Shown here in pieces: positions 33,779-44,823 of a stretch of 64,000 nucleotides of DNA. The DNA is from Paenibacillus sp. FSL H7-0357 (GTDB lineage: Bacteria; Bacillota; Bacilli; Paenibacillales; Paenibacillaceae), in the NCBI RefSeq assembly GCF_000758525.1, contig NZ_CP009241.1, forward strand, positions 4,030,001 through 4,094,000, given 5' to 3'. Position 1 is the stretch's first letter; each line of letters opens with the position of its first letter. Below the pieces are notes generated by a model. It made no database searches. It was not told the DNA's origin and was given only the letters and a program-made list of their open reading frames with translations. The translations under genes and the position numbers were made by a program.

Positions 33779-34519
33779 TCAATGGACCTTCATTATCATA
33801 AATTTGGTGTAACAATCCTTAACCTCTTTCAGTTTAGAGCGGCCGATCGGCAGCTGAGTCCCACCCGACATAAGCACAACCCCGCTGGCGAACTTCTGCA
33901 CATGAAGCAGATTGATAATGACGGAACGGTGGATTTGCAGGAAGTTGTTGTCTTTGAGTGCCAGAGCATAATCGGCAAGGATGCCTTTACTTTCATAGAT
34001 TTGATTGAGGGTAATAAAATTCAGCTTACTTTTTATGGTTAGGCTTTTAGCAGCTTCGATCGCAATGATATCATCATGCTTCAGCACAACTTCTTCAAAG
34101 GCTGACTTGATGATCATAAATTTTTTATCAAGGGCTTGGAAGTATTGGCATAGCTTGATCATTTTCTCCTCCAACACCTGGGGAGTAATAGGTTTGATTA
34201 AATACTGGAAGGTCATTACGTCAAAGCTTTCCACCATATATTCCGGGTAGCTTGTCAGAAACATGATTTGTTCATCCAGGTGTTTTAAACTCCTTATTTG
34301 GCGGGCAGTCTGAATCCCGTTTATACCCCCCATCTCAACATCCAATATTATTATGTGAAAAGGGGGTTCATTACGCTCATAATGAGAGACAAGCTGCTCC
34401 CCCGAGCTGAATTCCTCAATTTCAAAATCAATATTCACCTTGATCGACAACGCAATCAGCAAGCCTTTGACAATCTCTCTTTGTTTGTCCTCATCATCGC
34501 AAATAGCCACTCGATACAT
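33779..34519 (-). CDS. LytTR-family response regulator (AgrA-like)
   Basis: A 246-residue regulator. The receiver domain has the acidic pocket CDDE (residues 7-10) and phosphoacceptor Asp60 in IIILDVEMGG, with Lys in YLIKPI. The C-terminal LytTR domain (about 138-240) shows AIEAAKSLTIKSKLNFITLN, FLQIHRSVIINLLHV and the end GRSKLKEVKDCY. The start at 34519 follows GAGAGGTGATCCACT. It is first in the operon with its kinase. The serine hydrolase gene 150 bases beyond the operon is a candidate target, but no clear pair of LytTR half-sites was found there. Confidence 0.93.
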   Translation of the reverse strand: MYRVAICDDEDKQREIVKGLLIALSIKVNIDFEIEEFSSGEQLVSHYERNEPPFHIIILDVEMGGINGIQTARQIRSLKHLDEQIMFLTSYPEYMVESFDVMTFQYLIKPITPQVLEEKMIKLCQYFQALDKKFMIIKSAFEEVVLKHDDIIAIEAAKSLTIKSKLNFITLNQIYESKGILADYALALKDNNFLQIHRSVIINLLHVQKFASGVVLMSGGTQLPIGRSKLKEVKDCYTKFMIMKVH

Positions 34520-34686
34520 AGTGGATCACCTCTCATTTTTAATGCCGCTGTTCTAGAGCTTGATCTAACTATCATACAAGCTTTCGGGCTTGAATAAATC
34601 ATTTTTGGATGAAATGCAGATTTAGATCCCTCAAGTGCATACGGAAACGAATTCTCTCAAATTCCTATGTATCAAAACTGCAGTAT

Positions 34687-34724
34687 AAAAAGCGTACTGC
34701 CAGCAATTGCAGAACGCTTTTATT
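34687..34724 (-). terminator. Intrinsic terminator after the collagen-like gene
   Basis: AAAAGCGT-CTGC pairs with GCAG-ACGCTTTT around an eight-base loop (one mismatch), with five T following on the minus strand. It lies 46 bases after the collagen-like gene. Confidence 0.8.
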
Positions 34725-34769
34725 ATTTCAACAGAATTTAACGAAAAGTGATTTGAGTCTTTGCATAAT

Positions 34770-35648
34770 TTACAAATCAGCTATTTTGAATATGACAAAG
34801 CTGCTCATATTTACCTGCTGATTTCCGGCAAATGGTAGTAATACAGCATTTGTAGTACCTGTATTTGTAAGACGTATTGCATCACCGGCATTAATTGGAA
34901 TGATCCCTTGCCCAACCAGATGTACATCATTTGCCGTGCTTGTGTTATTTCCAGAAATGGTTATGGATTGTTCAAAATTATTCACTGTAACTACAAAAGC
35001 AGCACCTGGTAGTACAGCATCCCCTTGAATGTACAAAATGTAGTTAACATAATATAATCCTGATTGTTCTGCTATTGCCGCTCTTGCACCAGCATCGAAA
35101 GTAAATCCTCTTTTCGGATCTGATATTAGTGAAGATAATGGTATAGAAACATTTGGAGGTATAACTGTTGGAGCTGTAGATACTAACACTAAATCTGCAA
35201 AAGCGCTGGATAAGGTTCCTTGAGGGCCAGTAGATCCTGTTGGGCCTGCTGGACCAGGTAATCCTTGGGGTCCTGTTGGTCCTGCCGGGCCAGGTAATCC
35301 TTGAGGTCCTACTGGGCCTGGTACTCCCTGAGGCCCCGTTGAGCCTAGTAATCCTTTAGGTCCAGCTGAGCCTGATAAGCCTTGAGGTCCTGTTGGTCCT
35401 GTTGGTCCTTGAGGTCCTGCTGGTCCTTGATGTCCCGTTAGTCCTTGAGGTCCCGCTGGTCCCTGAGGTCCCGTTGGTCCTTGAGGTCCCGCTGGTCCAT
35501 GGGCTCCTGATAATCCTTGAAGTCCCTCGGGACCCTGAGGCCCGGGTACTCCTTGGGGGCCTGGTAATCCTTGAGGTCCTTGGGGTCCCTGAGGGCCCTG
35601 AGGTCCTTGTGGACCTTGAGGACCTGCTATTCGGTTTTTCACACCCAT
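34770..35648 (-). CDS. Collagen-like (GPQ-repeat) protein with BclA-like C-terminal domain
   Basis: A 292-residue protein. After a seven-residue leader (MGVKNRIA), residues 9 to about 146 are an uninterrupted Gly-X-Y tract of about 45 triplets rich in GPQ, GPA and GPT, expected to form a collagen triple helix. The last 145 residues (from [13 protein letters not shown]) form a beta-sandwich-like domain with [20 protein letters not shown] and [20 protein letters not shown], resembling the trimeric tip domain of Bacillus exosporium protein BclA. There is no signal peptide, which is usual for spore-surface proteins made in the mother cell. The divergent neighbour is a YheC/D spore gene. Repeat number may vary between strains. 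Confidence 0.88.
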   Translation of the reverse strand: MGVKNRIAGPQGPQGPQGPQGPQGPQGLPGPQGVPGPQGPEGLQGLSGAHGPAGPQGPTGPQGPAGPQGLTGHQGPAGPQGPTGPTGPQGLSGSAGPKGLLGSTGPQGVPGPVGPQGLPGPAGPTGPQGLPGPAGPTGSTGPQGTLSSAFADLVLVSTAPTVIPPNVSIPLSSLISDPKRGFTFDAGARAAIAEQSGLYYVNYILYIQGDAVLPGAAFVVTVNNFEQSITISGNNTSTANDVHLVGQGIIPINAGDAIRLTNTGTTNAVLLPFAGNQQVNMSSFVIFKIADL

Positions 35649-35809
35649 AATATCATCCCCTCTGATCGATATGCCGTTAGTATATATACCCAGGAGTTTA
35701 TTTGTCTGGGCATATTTATAATTGGGCTAATAACTGATTTTTTAAATGTGATGTTTATTTACCGTAATTAATCATATTGTGGGTTATCACCTTAAATGGG
35801 GGCATCCTG

Positions 35810-37120
35810 ATGTGGATAAAATGGTCTAATGATTCAGAACATATTGTTTTACCTAATAAATATAGTTTACAATTTGGCGCGCAGATTCCTCCAATAATAA
35901 AATTTCACTTTGGTTCGTTTGAAACAGAAAAAGAATTGACACTAAGTACCCTATTAACAAAGGATACAATCGTTTTACCTATATCAATTAAACTCAATTT
36001 TATGATTCCTGATACACTTCCTTATGATTTAAGAATAGATGAGAATGGTCTGCATCTCGGCCCGGTAATTGCTATTTTAACTTCGAGAGTACATGTTTCC
36101 CCAGGCATTAGAACAAAGTACCTTGAATACCTGTGGGATTATAAGAATTTACATGGATTAATTTACCTTTGTCCCTTAGAGGGGATTAATCCTGCGAAAA
36201 CAGGAATAGAAGGTTACTACTACCAACCAGATGAATTAGGAAGCGCAGGAATTTGGAAGAAAGGGGTATTTCCATACCCTAATGTTGTCTATCGCAGGAT
36301 TGGAGTAAACAGAAACGATAAATACGACCACTTGCTGGTTACTGTTGGCCAAAAGATCTTTAATCCAAGCTTTTTAGATAAATGGGCAGTGTGGAAGGCT
36401 CTTCAGGATAATCCTAAGATAAATCCCCATCTACCTAAAACAGCATTATTGAGAAATGCAAAAGAGGTTATTTGCATGTTAAAAGACTATGGTTCAGTTT
36501 ATCTTAAACCGGTGAGCGGCTCCTTCGGCAGAGGTATAGTAAAGATCGAATTAACCAACAAGGGTTACCTTTGGAAGCATAAAAATACAAAAAAAAAGTT
36601 GAGTCAAAAAAAATTAATAAAGATATTGTGTTACTACAAGAGGCGGCGGGCTTACTTATTTCAGCAGTCAGTAAGTTTGAAAGTCCATAATAAACACGTC
36701 GACTTTCGAGTGATAATGCAGAAAAACAATACACAAACCTGGAACTGTACTGGCATTATTGCTAGATATGGTATGAAAGGAAAGCATTACACCAATGATG
36801 TAAGTGCGCTGAAATTGGGAGTGGATGGTTTAAAAAATGCATTACATTTAAATGATCTACAGACTAAACTCAAGACTCAGGAAATTCTGTCTTTATGTAC
36901 TTTGGTTTGCGAAAACCTGGATGAGTTACATGGACCCTATGCAGATTTAGGTTTAGATGTGGCAATTGATACTAATTATAAGGTGTGGTTACTTGAGATC
37001 AATTTTAGGCATATGCATAACATTGCTGCACTAGTTGGCCAACAGAGTAGTATGTATAGTAAGGTAATAACACGCCCGTTAGAATTTGCAAAAGCATTTG
37101 CTGGATACAGCACTCCATAA
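35810..37120 (+). CDS. YheC/YheD-family ATP-grasp protein (endospore coat-associated)
   Basis: A 436-residue protein from ATG at 35810, eight bases after GGGGG; a GTG at 35777 is less likely. The N-domain ends with GPVIAILTSRVHVSPGIRTK, typical of YheC/D. The ATP-grasp part has SVYLKPVSGSFGRGIVKIEL (nucleotide-binding Lys and Gly loop), DFRVIMQKN and the metal-binding end GLDVAIDTNYKVWLLEINFR. YheC/D proteins are associated with spore coats; their reaction is unknown, but ATP-grasp enzymes join carboxylates to amines. It diverges from the collagen-like gene across 160 bases, suggesting shared sporulation control, and it ends at a terminator. Confidence 0.9.
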   Translation: MWIKWSNDSEHIVLPNKYSLQFGAQIPPIIKFHFGSFETEKELTLSTLLTKDTIVLPISIKLNFMIPDTLPYDLRIDENGLHLGPVIAILTSRVHVSPGIRTKYLEYLWDYKNLHGLIYLCPLEGINPAKTGIEGYYYQPDELGSAGIWKKGVFPYPNVVYRRIGVNRNDKYDHLLVTVGQKIFNPSFLDKWAVWKALQDNPKINPHLPKTALLRNAKEVICMLKDYGSVYLKPVSGSFGRGIVKIELTNKGYLWKHKNTKKKLSQKKLIKILCYYKRRRAYLFQQSVSLKVHNKHVDFRVIMQKNNTQTWNCTGIIARYGMKGKHYTNDVSALKLGVDGLKNALHLNDLQTKLKTQEILSLCTLVCENLDELHGPYADLGLDVAIDTNYKVWLLEINFRHMHNIAALVGQQSSMYSKVITRPLEFAKAFAGYSTP

Positions 37121-37178
37121 ACATAGTTTATTTCGGACAACGTTTTTTAGCTTTATCAACTGAATATATCTTTAGATT

Positions 37179-37204
37179 ACCGGTTTATTCTAACCGGTTT
37201 TTTT
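37179..37204 (+). terminator. Rho-independent terminator of the YheC/D gene
   Basis: ACCGGTT (37179-37185) pairs with AACCGGT (37192-37198), followed by TTTTTT. Confidence 0.85.
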
Positions 37205-37328
37205 ACGTACAGTAAGAACTAACGATGATACCCGAGTTAGAGTTTCATTCTCTAAAGATAAGGGTATATAAGCTATATTTTCGAAATATAACCGCAAGCA
37301 AGTCACAAGTTGGGAAGTGAGGGGCGTC

Positions 37329-38972
37329 ATGGATTCTGCAGTCAACATCCTGCTCGTAGACGATCACCCGGAAAACTTGGTTGCCATTGAGGCCGTTCTC
37401 AGCGGAGAACCTTATCGTCTGGTTCGGGCATATTCCGGTATTGAGGCTTTGCGCTGTTTATTGGAAGAGGAGTTTGCCGTCATTGTCATGGATGTGCAAA
37501 TGCCGGAAATGGACGGGTTAGAGACAGCCAGCATCATCCGGACCCGGGAGAAAACCAAATTCGTCCCCATCATCTTTATGACAGCCACCAGCAATAAAAT
37601 GGAGCATATCTTCGCAGGCTATTCCGTTGGTGCTATGGATTATATGACGAAACCCTTCGTTCCGCAAATTTTTAAATCCAAAATCGAGGGGTACGTCAGT
37701 ATGTATGAAGCTAACAAAACCCTTCAGATCCAAAGTGAAATGTTGAAGAAGCAAACGAGGCAGTTAGAGAAAACCAATCAGGAGCTGATCCAAGCCAAGG
37801 AAACGGCGGAGATCGCTTCCCGTGTGAAATCAGAGTTTCTGGCCATGATGAGCCATGAAATCCGGACTCCGCTGAATGGGATCATAGGCATGTCTGATCT
37901 GCTTCTTGCCTCCGATTTGCCGGAAGAATATTCAGAGATGGCAGGGATTATCCATACTAGCAGCAATGCACTGCTTTCTGTCATCAACCATGTCCTCGAC
38001 TTTTCAAAAATTGAATCCGGAAAAATGGAATTGGAGGAGGAACCCTTCTCCCTTCAGCACTGCCTGATTGAAACGATTGATTTGTTTACAGCCAAAATCA
38101 GGGAACGGAATCTGGAAGTGGTGGTGCTGGTTGATCCTTCGCTGCCGCCATGTATAAAAGGGGACATGAATCGCCTCCGTCAGGTGTTGAATAATCTGGT
38201 GGGTAATGCCGTAAAGTTTACGCATGAAGGCAGTGTATACATAATGGTAAACAAGCTCGCGGAGACGGAGAATTCGCTAACGCTTGAGTTTATGATTAAA
38301 GATTCCGGGATCGGAATCCCTCCGGATAAGATAAACGAACTGTTTCAGCCGTTCTCCCAGTTGGATGCCTCAACTACACGTAAGTTCGGAGGCACGGGGC
38401 TCGGATTATCGATCAGCAAATCCTTGGTTGAACTAATGGGCGGCACGATCCGGGTAGAACCATCGAATGAACCCGGCGCAACATTCATTTTTACAATTGC
38501 AGTCAAGACGCTCATGAGCCCAATTCAACCTCCAGACGAGTCAGATCGGAAGCCGCTGCATACGGATGCTACAACCCAGAGCCATACGCCGGCTCCGATT
38601 CGTGTCTTGGTTGGAGAAGATGACAACGTAAGCCGGAGGCTAATGAAACAAATGCTGGAAGCACTCGGCTTCTTTGCCGATTTGGCGGAGAACGGCACAG
38701 AGGTACTGGCAGCTTTGGAACAAACGCCTTACGATCTGCTTTTCCTCGATCTCCGAATTCCCTTCAAAGAGGGCTGGGAGACTGTACAAGAAATCAAAAC
38801 GAAAGTTAAAGACAAACAAACTGTGATCATTGCCATGACGGCTAACGTTTCTAAGCAAACGATGCAGTGCTGTTTGTCCTCGGGCATGGATGATTTTATC
38901 GCCAAGCCTGTTCGATCAGAAGAGATAAAACAGGTCATTCAAAAATATGTGATGGAAAAGGGGCAGTGTTGA
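37329..38972 (+). CDS. Soluble hybrid histidine kinase, REC-HisKA-HATPase-REC
   Basis: A 547-residue protein from ATG at 37329 (after GAGGGGCGTC). Receiver 1 (residues 5-120) has the VDDH pocket, Asp55 in [13 protein letters not shown] and TKPF. A coiled coil ([20 protein letters not shown]) precedes the HisKA helix with [15 protein letters not shown]. The ATPase domain shows N-box [22 protein letters not shown] and [18 protein letters not shown]. Receiver 2 at the C-terminus has [14 protein letters not shown]. No membrane segment or input sensor is present, so the N-terminal receiver takes a phosphate or contacts another kinase. The next gene, a HAMP-array hybrid kinase, begins four bases after its stop, so they very likely form one relay. 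Confidence 0.93.
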   Translation: MDSAVNILLVDDHPENLVAIEAVLSGEPYRLVRAYSGIEALRCLLEEEFAVIVMDVQMPEMDGLETASIIRTREKTKFVPIIFMTATSNKMEHIFAGYSVGAMDYMTKPFVPQIFKSKIEGYVSMYEANKTLQIQSEMLKKQTRQLEKTNQELIQAKETAEIASRVKSEFLAMMSHEIRTPLNGIIGMSDLLLASDLPEEYSEMAGIIHTSSNALLSVINHVLDFSKIESGKMELEEEPFSLQHCLIETIDLFTAKIRERNLEVVVLVDPSLPPCIKGDMNRLRQVLNNLVGNAVKFTHEGSVYIMVNKLAETENSLTLEFMIKDSGIGIPPDKINELFQPFSQLDASTTRKFGGTGLGLSISKSLVELMGGTIRVEPSNEPGATFIFTIAVKTLMSPIQPPDESDRKPLHTDATTQSHTPAPIRVLVGEDDNVSRRLMKQMLEALGFFADLAENGTEVLAALEQTPYDLLFLDLRIPFKEGWETVQEIKTKVKDKQTVIIAMTANVSKQTMQCCLSSGMDDFIAKPVRSEEIKQVIQKYVMEKGQC

Positions 38973-38976
38973 GTTT

Positions 38977-41900
38977 ATGAGCAATCAAGACCAAATCAAC
39001 GAAACGAACGACGATCAAATTGGCGTCGGCGAACTGCTCAACGCCTTAATGGCGATGAAGAAAGGCAACTTCTCCTACAGGATGCCCTATGACCGTACGG
39101 GTATGGCTGGAAAGGTAGCGGATACATTTAACGAGATTATGGATATTCAGGAAGCTCTGGTGTCTGAAGTCCAGACAGTAGCCAAGGTTGTCGGAAAAGA
39201 AGGGAATCTTTCGAGAAGGTTTGTGCAGAAGAATCTGGGTGGATCATGGGAAACGATTACTGATTCGTTGAATGGTCTGGTCATCGACTTGATTCAACCG
39301 ACGAGTGAGATGGTCCGGGTTATTAACGCCGTAGCCAAAGGCGATCTGTCCCAGAAGGTGGAACTTGAAATCGAAGGACGAGCTCTTACGGGTGAATTCC
39401 AGAGAACAGCAAGCAACATTAATATGATGGTGAATCAGCTCAGCACCTTTGCCTCCGAGGTTACTCGTGTGGCGCGCGAGGTCGGTACGGAAGGAATCTT
39501 GGGCGGCCAGGCAGACGTCAAAGGGGTATCGGGCACATGGAAAGATCTTACGGACAGCGTGAATTATATGGCGACAAACCTCACGGATCAAGTGCGTAAT
39601 ATCGCGGCGGTAACCACTGCTGTCGCAAATGGTGATCTGTCAAAGCAAATCACGGTTAATGCGCGCGGAGAGATTCTCGAACTCAAGAATACGATTAACA
39701 CGATGGTGGACCAGTTGTCCATGTTCTCCTCCGAGGTTACTCGTGTGGCGCGGGAGGTTGGCACAGAGGGCAAACTCGGCGGGCAGGCGGATGTCAAAGG
39801 CGTATCCGGCACTTGGAGAGATTTAACCGAAAGCGTTAACTACATGGCGTCCAATCTGACTAACCAAGTGCGTAACATCGCAGTTGTTACGACTGCGGTC
39901 GCAAATGGCGACCTGTCGAAGAAGATTACTGCTGATGTGCAAGGCGAAATCCTGGAGCTTAAGAACACCATCAACACGATGGTGGACCAATTGTCCACCT
40001 TTGCTTCCGAGGTTACCCGGATGGCGCGTGAGGTCGGTACGGAAGGGATACTCGGCGGGCAGGCGGATGTTAAAGGCGTATCCGGCACATGGCGGGATTT
40101 AACGGAAAGCGTTAACTACATGGCGTCTAACTTAACCAACCAGGTGCGTAACATTGCGGAAGTGACCACCGCCGTTGCCAAGGGCGATTTGTCGAAGACA
40201 ATTACCGTTGATGCGAAAGGTGAAATCCTCGAATTGAAAAGCACAATCAACATCATGGTGGACCAGCTCAGCAACTTTGCCTCCGAGGTTACCCGTGTGG
40301 CGCGGGAGGTTTCAACAGAAGGAATCCTCGGCGGGCAAGCGGATGTTAAAGGGGTATCCGGCACTTGGAAGGATTTAACTGACAGCGTTAACTTTATGGC
40401 TGGTACGCTGACCGATCAGGTGCGCAATATCGCTGAAGTGACGACTGCGGTTGCGAAAGGGGATCTATCCAAACAGATCACGGTTAATGCGAAAGGCGAA
40501 ATCCTTGAGCTTAAGAACACAATTAACACGATGGTGGAGCAGCTTTCCACCTTCGCTTCCGAGGTTACACGGGTGGCGCGCGAGGTTGGTACCGAGGGCA
40601 TGCTGGGTGGACAAGCCCAAGTTAAAGGCGTTGCGGGTACATGGCGAGATTTGACCGAGAGTGTAAACTATATGGCTTCGAACTTGACCAACCAAGTGCG
40701 CAACATCGCCGTCGTGACGACGGCCGTCGCAAACGGAGACCTGTCTAAGAAAATCACGGCGGATGTCCAAGGCGAAATCCTCGAGCTCAAAAATACCATC
40801 AATACGATGGTGGACCAACTCTCGATGTTCTCCTCCGAGGTTACGCGGGTAGCGCGTGAGGTAGGTACGGACGGGAAACTGGGCGGACAAGCACAGGTTA
40901 AAGGGGTTGGAGGGACCTGGAAGGATTTGACTGAAAGCGTTAATAACATGGCCCGGAATCTGACGGACCAGGTGCGGAATATCGCGGACGTTACGACGGC
41001 GGTAGCAAAGGGTGACCTGTCCAAGAAAATCACCGTAGATGTCAAAGGCGAAATCCTTGAACTCAAAAATACGATTAACACAATGGTGGACCAGCTCTCG
41101 ACCTTCGCCTCCGAGGTTACACGCGTAGCGCGCGAGGTTGGCACAGATGGAAAACTTGGCGCGCAAGCGGAAGTTAAGGATGTTTCCGGTACGTGGAAAG
41201 ATTTGACCGATACGGTTAACTATATGGCCAGTAACTTGACCATTCAGATGCGCAACATTGCCGGCGTTACAACGGCAGTTGCGAACGGGGATCTGTCCAA
41301 GAAAATCACCGTCGACGTAAAAGGTGAACTATTGGAACTGAAGAACACGATAAACACGATGGTGGATCAACTAAATTCGTTCGCATCCGAGGTTACGCGG
41401 GTGGCGCGGGAGGTCGGTACGGACGGCAAGCTGGGCGGACAAGCTCAAGTGCGCGGCGTCGGCGGAATCTGGAAAGACCTCACCGATAACGTTAACATCA
41501 TGGCGACCAATCTGACGGATCAGGTGCGCGGGATTGCCAAGGTCGTGACCGCAGTTGCAAACGGCAACCTGAAGCAGAAACTGACTGTTGAAGCCAAAGG
41601 CGAAATTGCCGAACTGACGGATACCATCAACAATATGATCGAGACGCTGGCCACCTTCGCCGACCAGGTGACCACCGTGGCGCGGGAGGTAGGTGCCGAA
41701 GGGAAACTGGGTGGACAAGCGAACGTGCCTGGCGCAGCCGGTACTTGGCGCGATCTCACCGACAATGTTAACTACATGGCGAGTACGCTGACCACTCAGG
41801 TGCGTGCGATCACCAATGTCGCCACAGCGGTGACGAACGGTGATCTGTCACGTGCCATCGACGTATCCGCATCCGGAGAAGTCGCAACGCTGAAAGACAA

Positions 41901-44685
41901 CATTAACGAAATGATACGGAACCTGAAGGAAACAACCCGGATCAATACGGAGCAGGACTGGCTCAAAACCAATCTCGCCAAATTCTCACGGCTGCTTCAA
42001 GGACAAAGAGACTTGTATGCGGTCAGCCGTATGATCCTGTCCGAGCTGGCTCCGCTCGTGTCCATGCAGCATGGTGTCTTCTACATCAATGAACCGTTTA
42101 ACGGCGAACCGGTGCTGAAGCTGTTTGCCAGCTACGCTTACCAAAGCCGCAAACATTTGGCGAACGAATTCCGGGCCGGGCAAGGGTTGGTCGGCCAGTG
42201 CCTGATCGAGAAACAGCGGATCCTGCTCACTAACGTGCCAGGTGACTATGTCGTGATATCGTCCGCTTTGGGAGAAGCCGCACCTCTCAACATCATTTTG
42301 CTGCCGATCATATTCGAAGATCAGGTGCTGGCGATTCTGGAACTTGCATCCTTCCGCCCATATAGTGATATCGACATCGCCTTCTTGGATCAGCTTACGG
42401 AATCCATCGGAATCGTGATTAACACGATGCAGGCGAACCAACGTACGGAGGAGCTGCTGATCCAATCGCAGTCACTCACCGAAGAGCTCCAAAAACAGCA
42501 GATGGAGCTGCGGAATACGAACGACGAGCTCGAAGATAAAGCAAAGTTGCTCGTGCTGCAGAAGGCGGAAGTGGAAAGCAAAAATCATGAGGTAGAGGTG
42601 GCCAAACGATATCTGGAGGAGAAAGCGGAACAGCTTGCCCTCACGTCCAAGTACAAATCCGAATTTTTAGCCAATATGTCGCACGAACTTCGTACCCCGC
42701 TGAATTCCTTGCTGCTCTTGGCAGAACAGCTTGCCGAGAACCCGGAGGACAATCTTCACGAGATTCAGGTGAAGTTCGCGAAAACCATTCAGGACTCTGG
42801 ACTCGAATTACTTAATCTTATTAACGATATTCTCGATCTGTCCAAAATCGAATCAGGCACAATCACACCAGATTACAGCGATGTATCTTTGGCCGAACTG
42901 ACAGGCGGGCTCGACCGTACTTTCCGCCACATGGTGGACGCTAAGAAGCTTGACTACAGAATCAAAATTGATCCCGGTGTTCCGGCAAGCTTAGTGACGG
43001 ACTTCAAGCGGCTTCAGCAAATTTTGAAAAACTTGCTTTCGAACGCCTTTAAGTTCACGGAGCAAGGGCAGATTATGCTTCAGATCCGGAAAGCAAGCGA
43101 GGGCTGGCACCAAGAAAATGAATCACTGAATCGTGCTAAAACGGTCATTTGCTTCTCCGTCAGCGACACGGGAATCGGCATCCCTCATGAGAAACAGCAG
43201 ATCATTTTCGAAGCCTTCCAGCAGGCGGACGGCAGCACGAACCGGGAATATGGCGGAACGGGCTTGGGACTTGCAATATCCCGGGAAATTGCCGAGATGC
43301 TGGGTGGAGAAATCACTCTGTACAGTGAAGTGACCAAGGGAAGCGTATTTAATTTGTACCTGCCAACTGAAGCGGAATTCACGGAACCGGAGATCAAGAG
43401 AACACATGTACCAGAGGTGATTGATATCACCCCGCCCAAACGCAGAAGCAGCCTAGTCAGAGCGGCGGAAGACACTTTGATTGACGACCGGGATAACATT
43501 GAACCGGGTGACCGTGTATTCCTGATTGTGGAGGATGATCAGAAGTTCAATGAAATTATTCTCGACCTCCTCCATAAAAAAGGAATCAAAGCTGTCATTA
43601 CGGCCAGCGGGTGGGATGTCCTGGAACTCGTTCAAAAGTACAATCCGATCGCCATAACGTTGGATCTGCATCTTGGTGGGGATACGAACGGTTGGCTGGT
43701 ACTCGATCAGCTGAAGAACGATATCCATGTGCGGCATATTCCGATTTGCGTCATGACCGTTGACGAGGACGAGGTGCTTCTGCTGCAGAAGGGTGCTCAC
43801 GATTATTTCCGGAAACCTGTGACGAACGAAGAGTTGGAGAATGCTTTGGATCGTCTGAACCAATTTGCGGACAAGAAGGTTCAAAATCTGTTGGTGATCG
43901 TCCATGATGAGCAGGAGCGCAAGCAAATTGTCGACCTGCTAAGCAATCAGGATCTCAAGATCACGGCAGTGGACACGGGGCGCAAAGCGTTGAACCAGAT
44001 CAACACGAAAGATTTTGATTGCGTCGTGCTGGACAACAGCTTACCGGATATGAATCTTATTCGATTCGCCCGAGATATGTACAAAAATGCCAAAAACAAA
44101 AGAGTTCCCGTCGTAGCCCGCCTGAGCAAGAAGTTAACACCGGCGGAGGAGAACGAGTGGGATGAGTTAGTCAAAATGGTGGTTCTCAAAGAGGTGAAGT
44201 CGAATCTCCAATTGATCGATGAAACGACTCTCTTCCTGCACAGTAAGGCGGAGAAGCTCCCTTCCGGCTCAAGGGAAAAGCTGGTCAAACTGCATAATTC
44301 GGATGAAATGATCGAGTATAAGAAAGTGCTTGTGGTGGATGATGATATCCGGAACATTTTTGCACTAACGTCAATTTTGGAACGCCATCAAATGAAAGTC
44401 ATTCCTGCGGAGAACGGCCAGGATGCCATTAACCTTCTGGAACAGAGTCCGGACATCGAAATCGTGCTGATGGATATCATGATGCCGGGTATGGACGGTT
44501 ACGAAACAACCCGCGCTATCCGGCAGAAAGAGCAATTCAAGAACCTGCCCGTTCTTGCACTCACAGCGAAAGCCATGAAGGGAGACCGGGAGCTGTGCCT
44601 CGAAGCCGGCTGCTCGGATTACATCACCAAACCGGTCAACAGCGCACAGTTGTTATCAATGATGCGCACATGGCTAGACCAATAA
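38977..44685 (+). CDS. Giant soluble hybrid kinase: HAMP array-GAF-HisKA-HATPase-REC-REC-REC
   Basis: A 1,902-residue cytosolic protein without membrane segments. Order: divergent HAMP units (about 15-157), nine 92-residue repeats (158-985) of the type seen in fungal group III (Nik1/Os-1) kinases, a GAF domain (about 1005-1160, YEHGV-like [11 protein letters not shown]), a coiled coil, HisKA with His1236 in [11 protein letters not shown], HATPase with [22 protein letters not shown] and [18 protein letters not shown], then three receivers. Receiver 1 uses Asp1563 (ITLDLHLG), receiver 2 is degenerate (Asp1686 in VVLDNSLPD but the acidic pocket is VHDE), and receiver 3 is canonical (VVDDD, Asp1833 in [12 protein letters not shown]). 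It is cotranscribed with the preceding hybrid kinase. Fungal relatives sense osmotic and fungicide stress; the signal here is unknown. Confidence 0.95.
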   Translation: MSNQDQINETNDDQIGVGELLNALMAMKKGNFSYRMPYDRTGMAGKVADTFNEIMDIQEALVSEVQTVAKVVGKEGNLSRRFVQKNLGGSWETITDSLNGLVIDLIQPTSEMVRVINAVAKGDLSQKVELEIEGRALTGEFQRTASNINMMVNQLSTFASEVTRVAREVGTEGILGGQADVKGVSGTWKDLTDSVNYMATNLTDQVRNIAAVTTAVANGDLSKQITVNARGEILELKNTINTMVDQLSMFSSEVTRVAREVGTEGKLGGQADVKGVSGTWRDLTESVNYMASNLTNQVRNIAVVTTAVANGDLSKKITADVQGEILELKNTINTMVDQLSTFASEVTRMAREVGTEGILGGQADVKGVSGTWRDLTESVNYMASNLTNQVRNIAEVTTAVAKGDLSKTITVDAKGEILELKSTINIMVDQLSNFASEVTRVAREVSTEGILGGQADVKGVSGTWKDLTDSVNFMAGTLTDQVRNIAEVTTAVAKGDLSKQITVNAKGEILELKNTINTMVEQLSTFASEVTRVAREVGTEGMLGGQAQVKGVAGTWRDLTESVNYMASNLTNQVRNIAVVTTAVANGDLSKKITADVQGEILELKNTINTMVDQLSMFSSEVTRVAREVGTDGKLGGQAQVKGVGGTWKDLTESVNNMARNLTDQVRNIADVTTAVAKGDLSKKITVDVKGEILELKNTINTMVDQLSTFASEVTRVAREVGTDGKLGAQAEVKDVSGTWKDLTDTVNYMASNLTIQMRNIAGVTTAVANGDLSKKITVDVKGELLELKNTINTMVDQLNSFASEVTRVAREVGTDGKLGGQAQVRGVGGIWKDLTDNVNIMATNLTDQVRGIAKVVTAVANGNLKQKLTVEAKGEIAELTDTINNMIETLATFADQVTTVAREVGAEGKLGGQANVPGAAGTWRDLTDNVNYMASTLTTQVRAITNVATAVTNGDLSRAIDVSASGEVATLKDNINEMIRNLKETTRINTEQDWLKTNLAKFSRLLQGQRDLYAVSRMILSELAPLVSMQHGVFYINEPFNGEPVLKLFASYAYQSRKHLANEFRAGQGLVGQCLIEKQRILLTNVPGDYVVISSALGEAAPLNIILLPIIFEDQVLAILELASFRPYSDIDIAFLDQLTESIGIVINTMQANQRTEELLIQSQSLTEELQKQQMELRNTNDELEDKAKLLVLQKAEVESKNHEVEVAKRYLEEKAEQLALTSKYKSEFLANMSHELRTPLNSLLLLAEQLAENPEDNLHEIQVKFAKTIQDSGLELLNLINDILDLSKIESGTITPDYSDVSLAELTGGLDRTFRHMVDAKKLDYRIKIDPGVPASLVTDFKRLQQILKNLLSNAFKFTEQGQIMLQIRKASEGWHQENESLNRAKTVICFSVSDTGIGIPHEKQQIIFEAFQQADGSTNREYGGTGLGLAISREIAEMLGGEITLYSEVTKGSVFNLYLPTEAEFTEPEIKRTHVPEVIDITPPKRRSSLVRAAEDTLIDDRDNIEPGDRVFLIVEDDQKFNEIILDLLHKKGIKAVITASGWDVLELVQKYNPIAITLDLHLGGDTNGWLVLDQLKNDIHVRHIPICVMTVDEDEVLLLQKGAHDYFRKPVTNEELENALDRLNQFADKKVQNLLVIVHDEQERKQIVDLLSNQDLKITAVDTGRKALNQINTKDFDCVVLDNSLPDMNLIRFARDMYKNAKNKRVPVVARLSKKLTPAEENEWDELVKMVVLKEVKSNLQLIDETTLFLHSKAEKLPSGSREKLVKLHNSDEMIEYKKVLVVDDDIRNIFALTSILERHQMKVIPAENGQDAINLLEQSPDIEIVLMDIMMPGMDGYETTRAIRQKEQFKNLPVLALTAKAMKGDRELCLEAGCSDYITKPVNSAQLLSMMRTWLDQ
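39448..41931 (+). repeat. Nine in-frame 276-bp repeats encoding HAMP-type units
   Basis: Each unit is 92 codons from [15 protein letters not shown] to ...[11 protein letters not shown]. Units start at 39448, 39724, 40000, 40276, 40552, 40828, 41104, 41380 and 41656. Units 1-7 are 80-95% identical in protein; units 8 and 9 drift ([24 protein letters not shown]). At the DNA level even protein-identical units differ at many third codon positions, so the array is old and held by selection on the protein. Confidence 0.95.
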
Positions 44686-44702
44686 CCCATACGTTCGATA
44701 AG

Positions 44703-44732
44703 AAAGCCCTCGTCCTAAAGACGGGGGCTTTT
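44703..44732 (+). terminator. Rho-independent terminator of the hybrid-kinase operon
   Basis: AAGCCC-CGTC pairs with GACG-GGGCTT across a CTAAA loop (one mismatch) and is followed by TT and a T-rich stretch. It lies 18 bases after the stop. Confidence 0.8.
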
Positions 44733-44823
44733 AGACGTTATCTAAACGATTTCCAAGAACAACAGACCGATTAGCCCATGGATAGACCAGCTATCGGAAT
44801 AAACAGGCGATTATCGGAGGCTA

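Noticed and set aside
35393..35650. Val/Leu-rich plus-strand frame opposite the collagen-like gene
   Set aside because: It is the mirror of the Gly-Pro-Gln codon repeats, a low-complexity artefact.
39448..41931. Regular repeats considered as a CRISPR-like or satellite array
   Set aside because: The 276-base period is in frame, encodes conserved HAMP units and has no spacers. No CRISPR array was seen anywhere in the window.
39244..41981. Many long minus-strand frames opposite the HAMP array
   Set aside because: They repeat with the same 276-base period as the real gene and have no start signals; they are shadows of the repeat.
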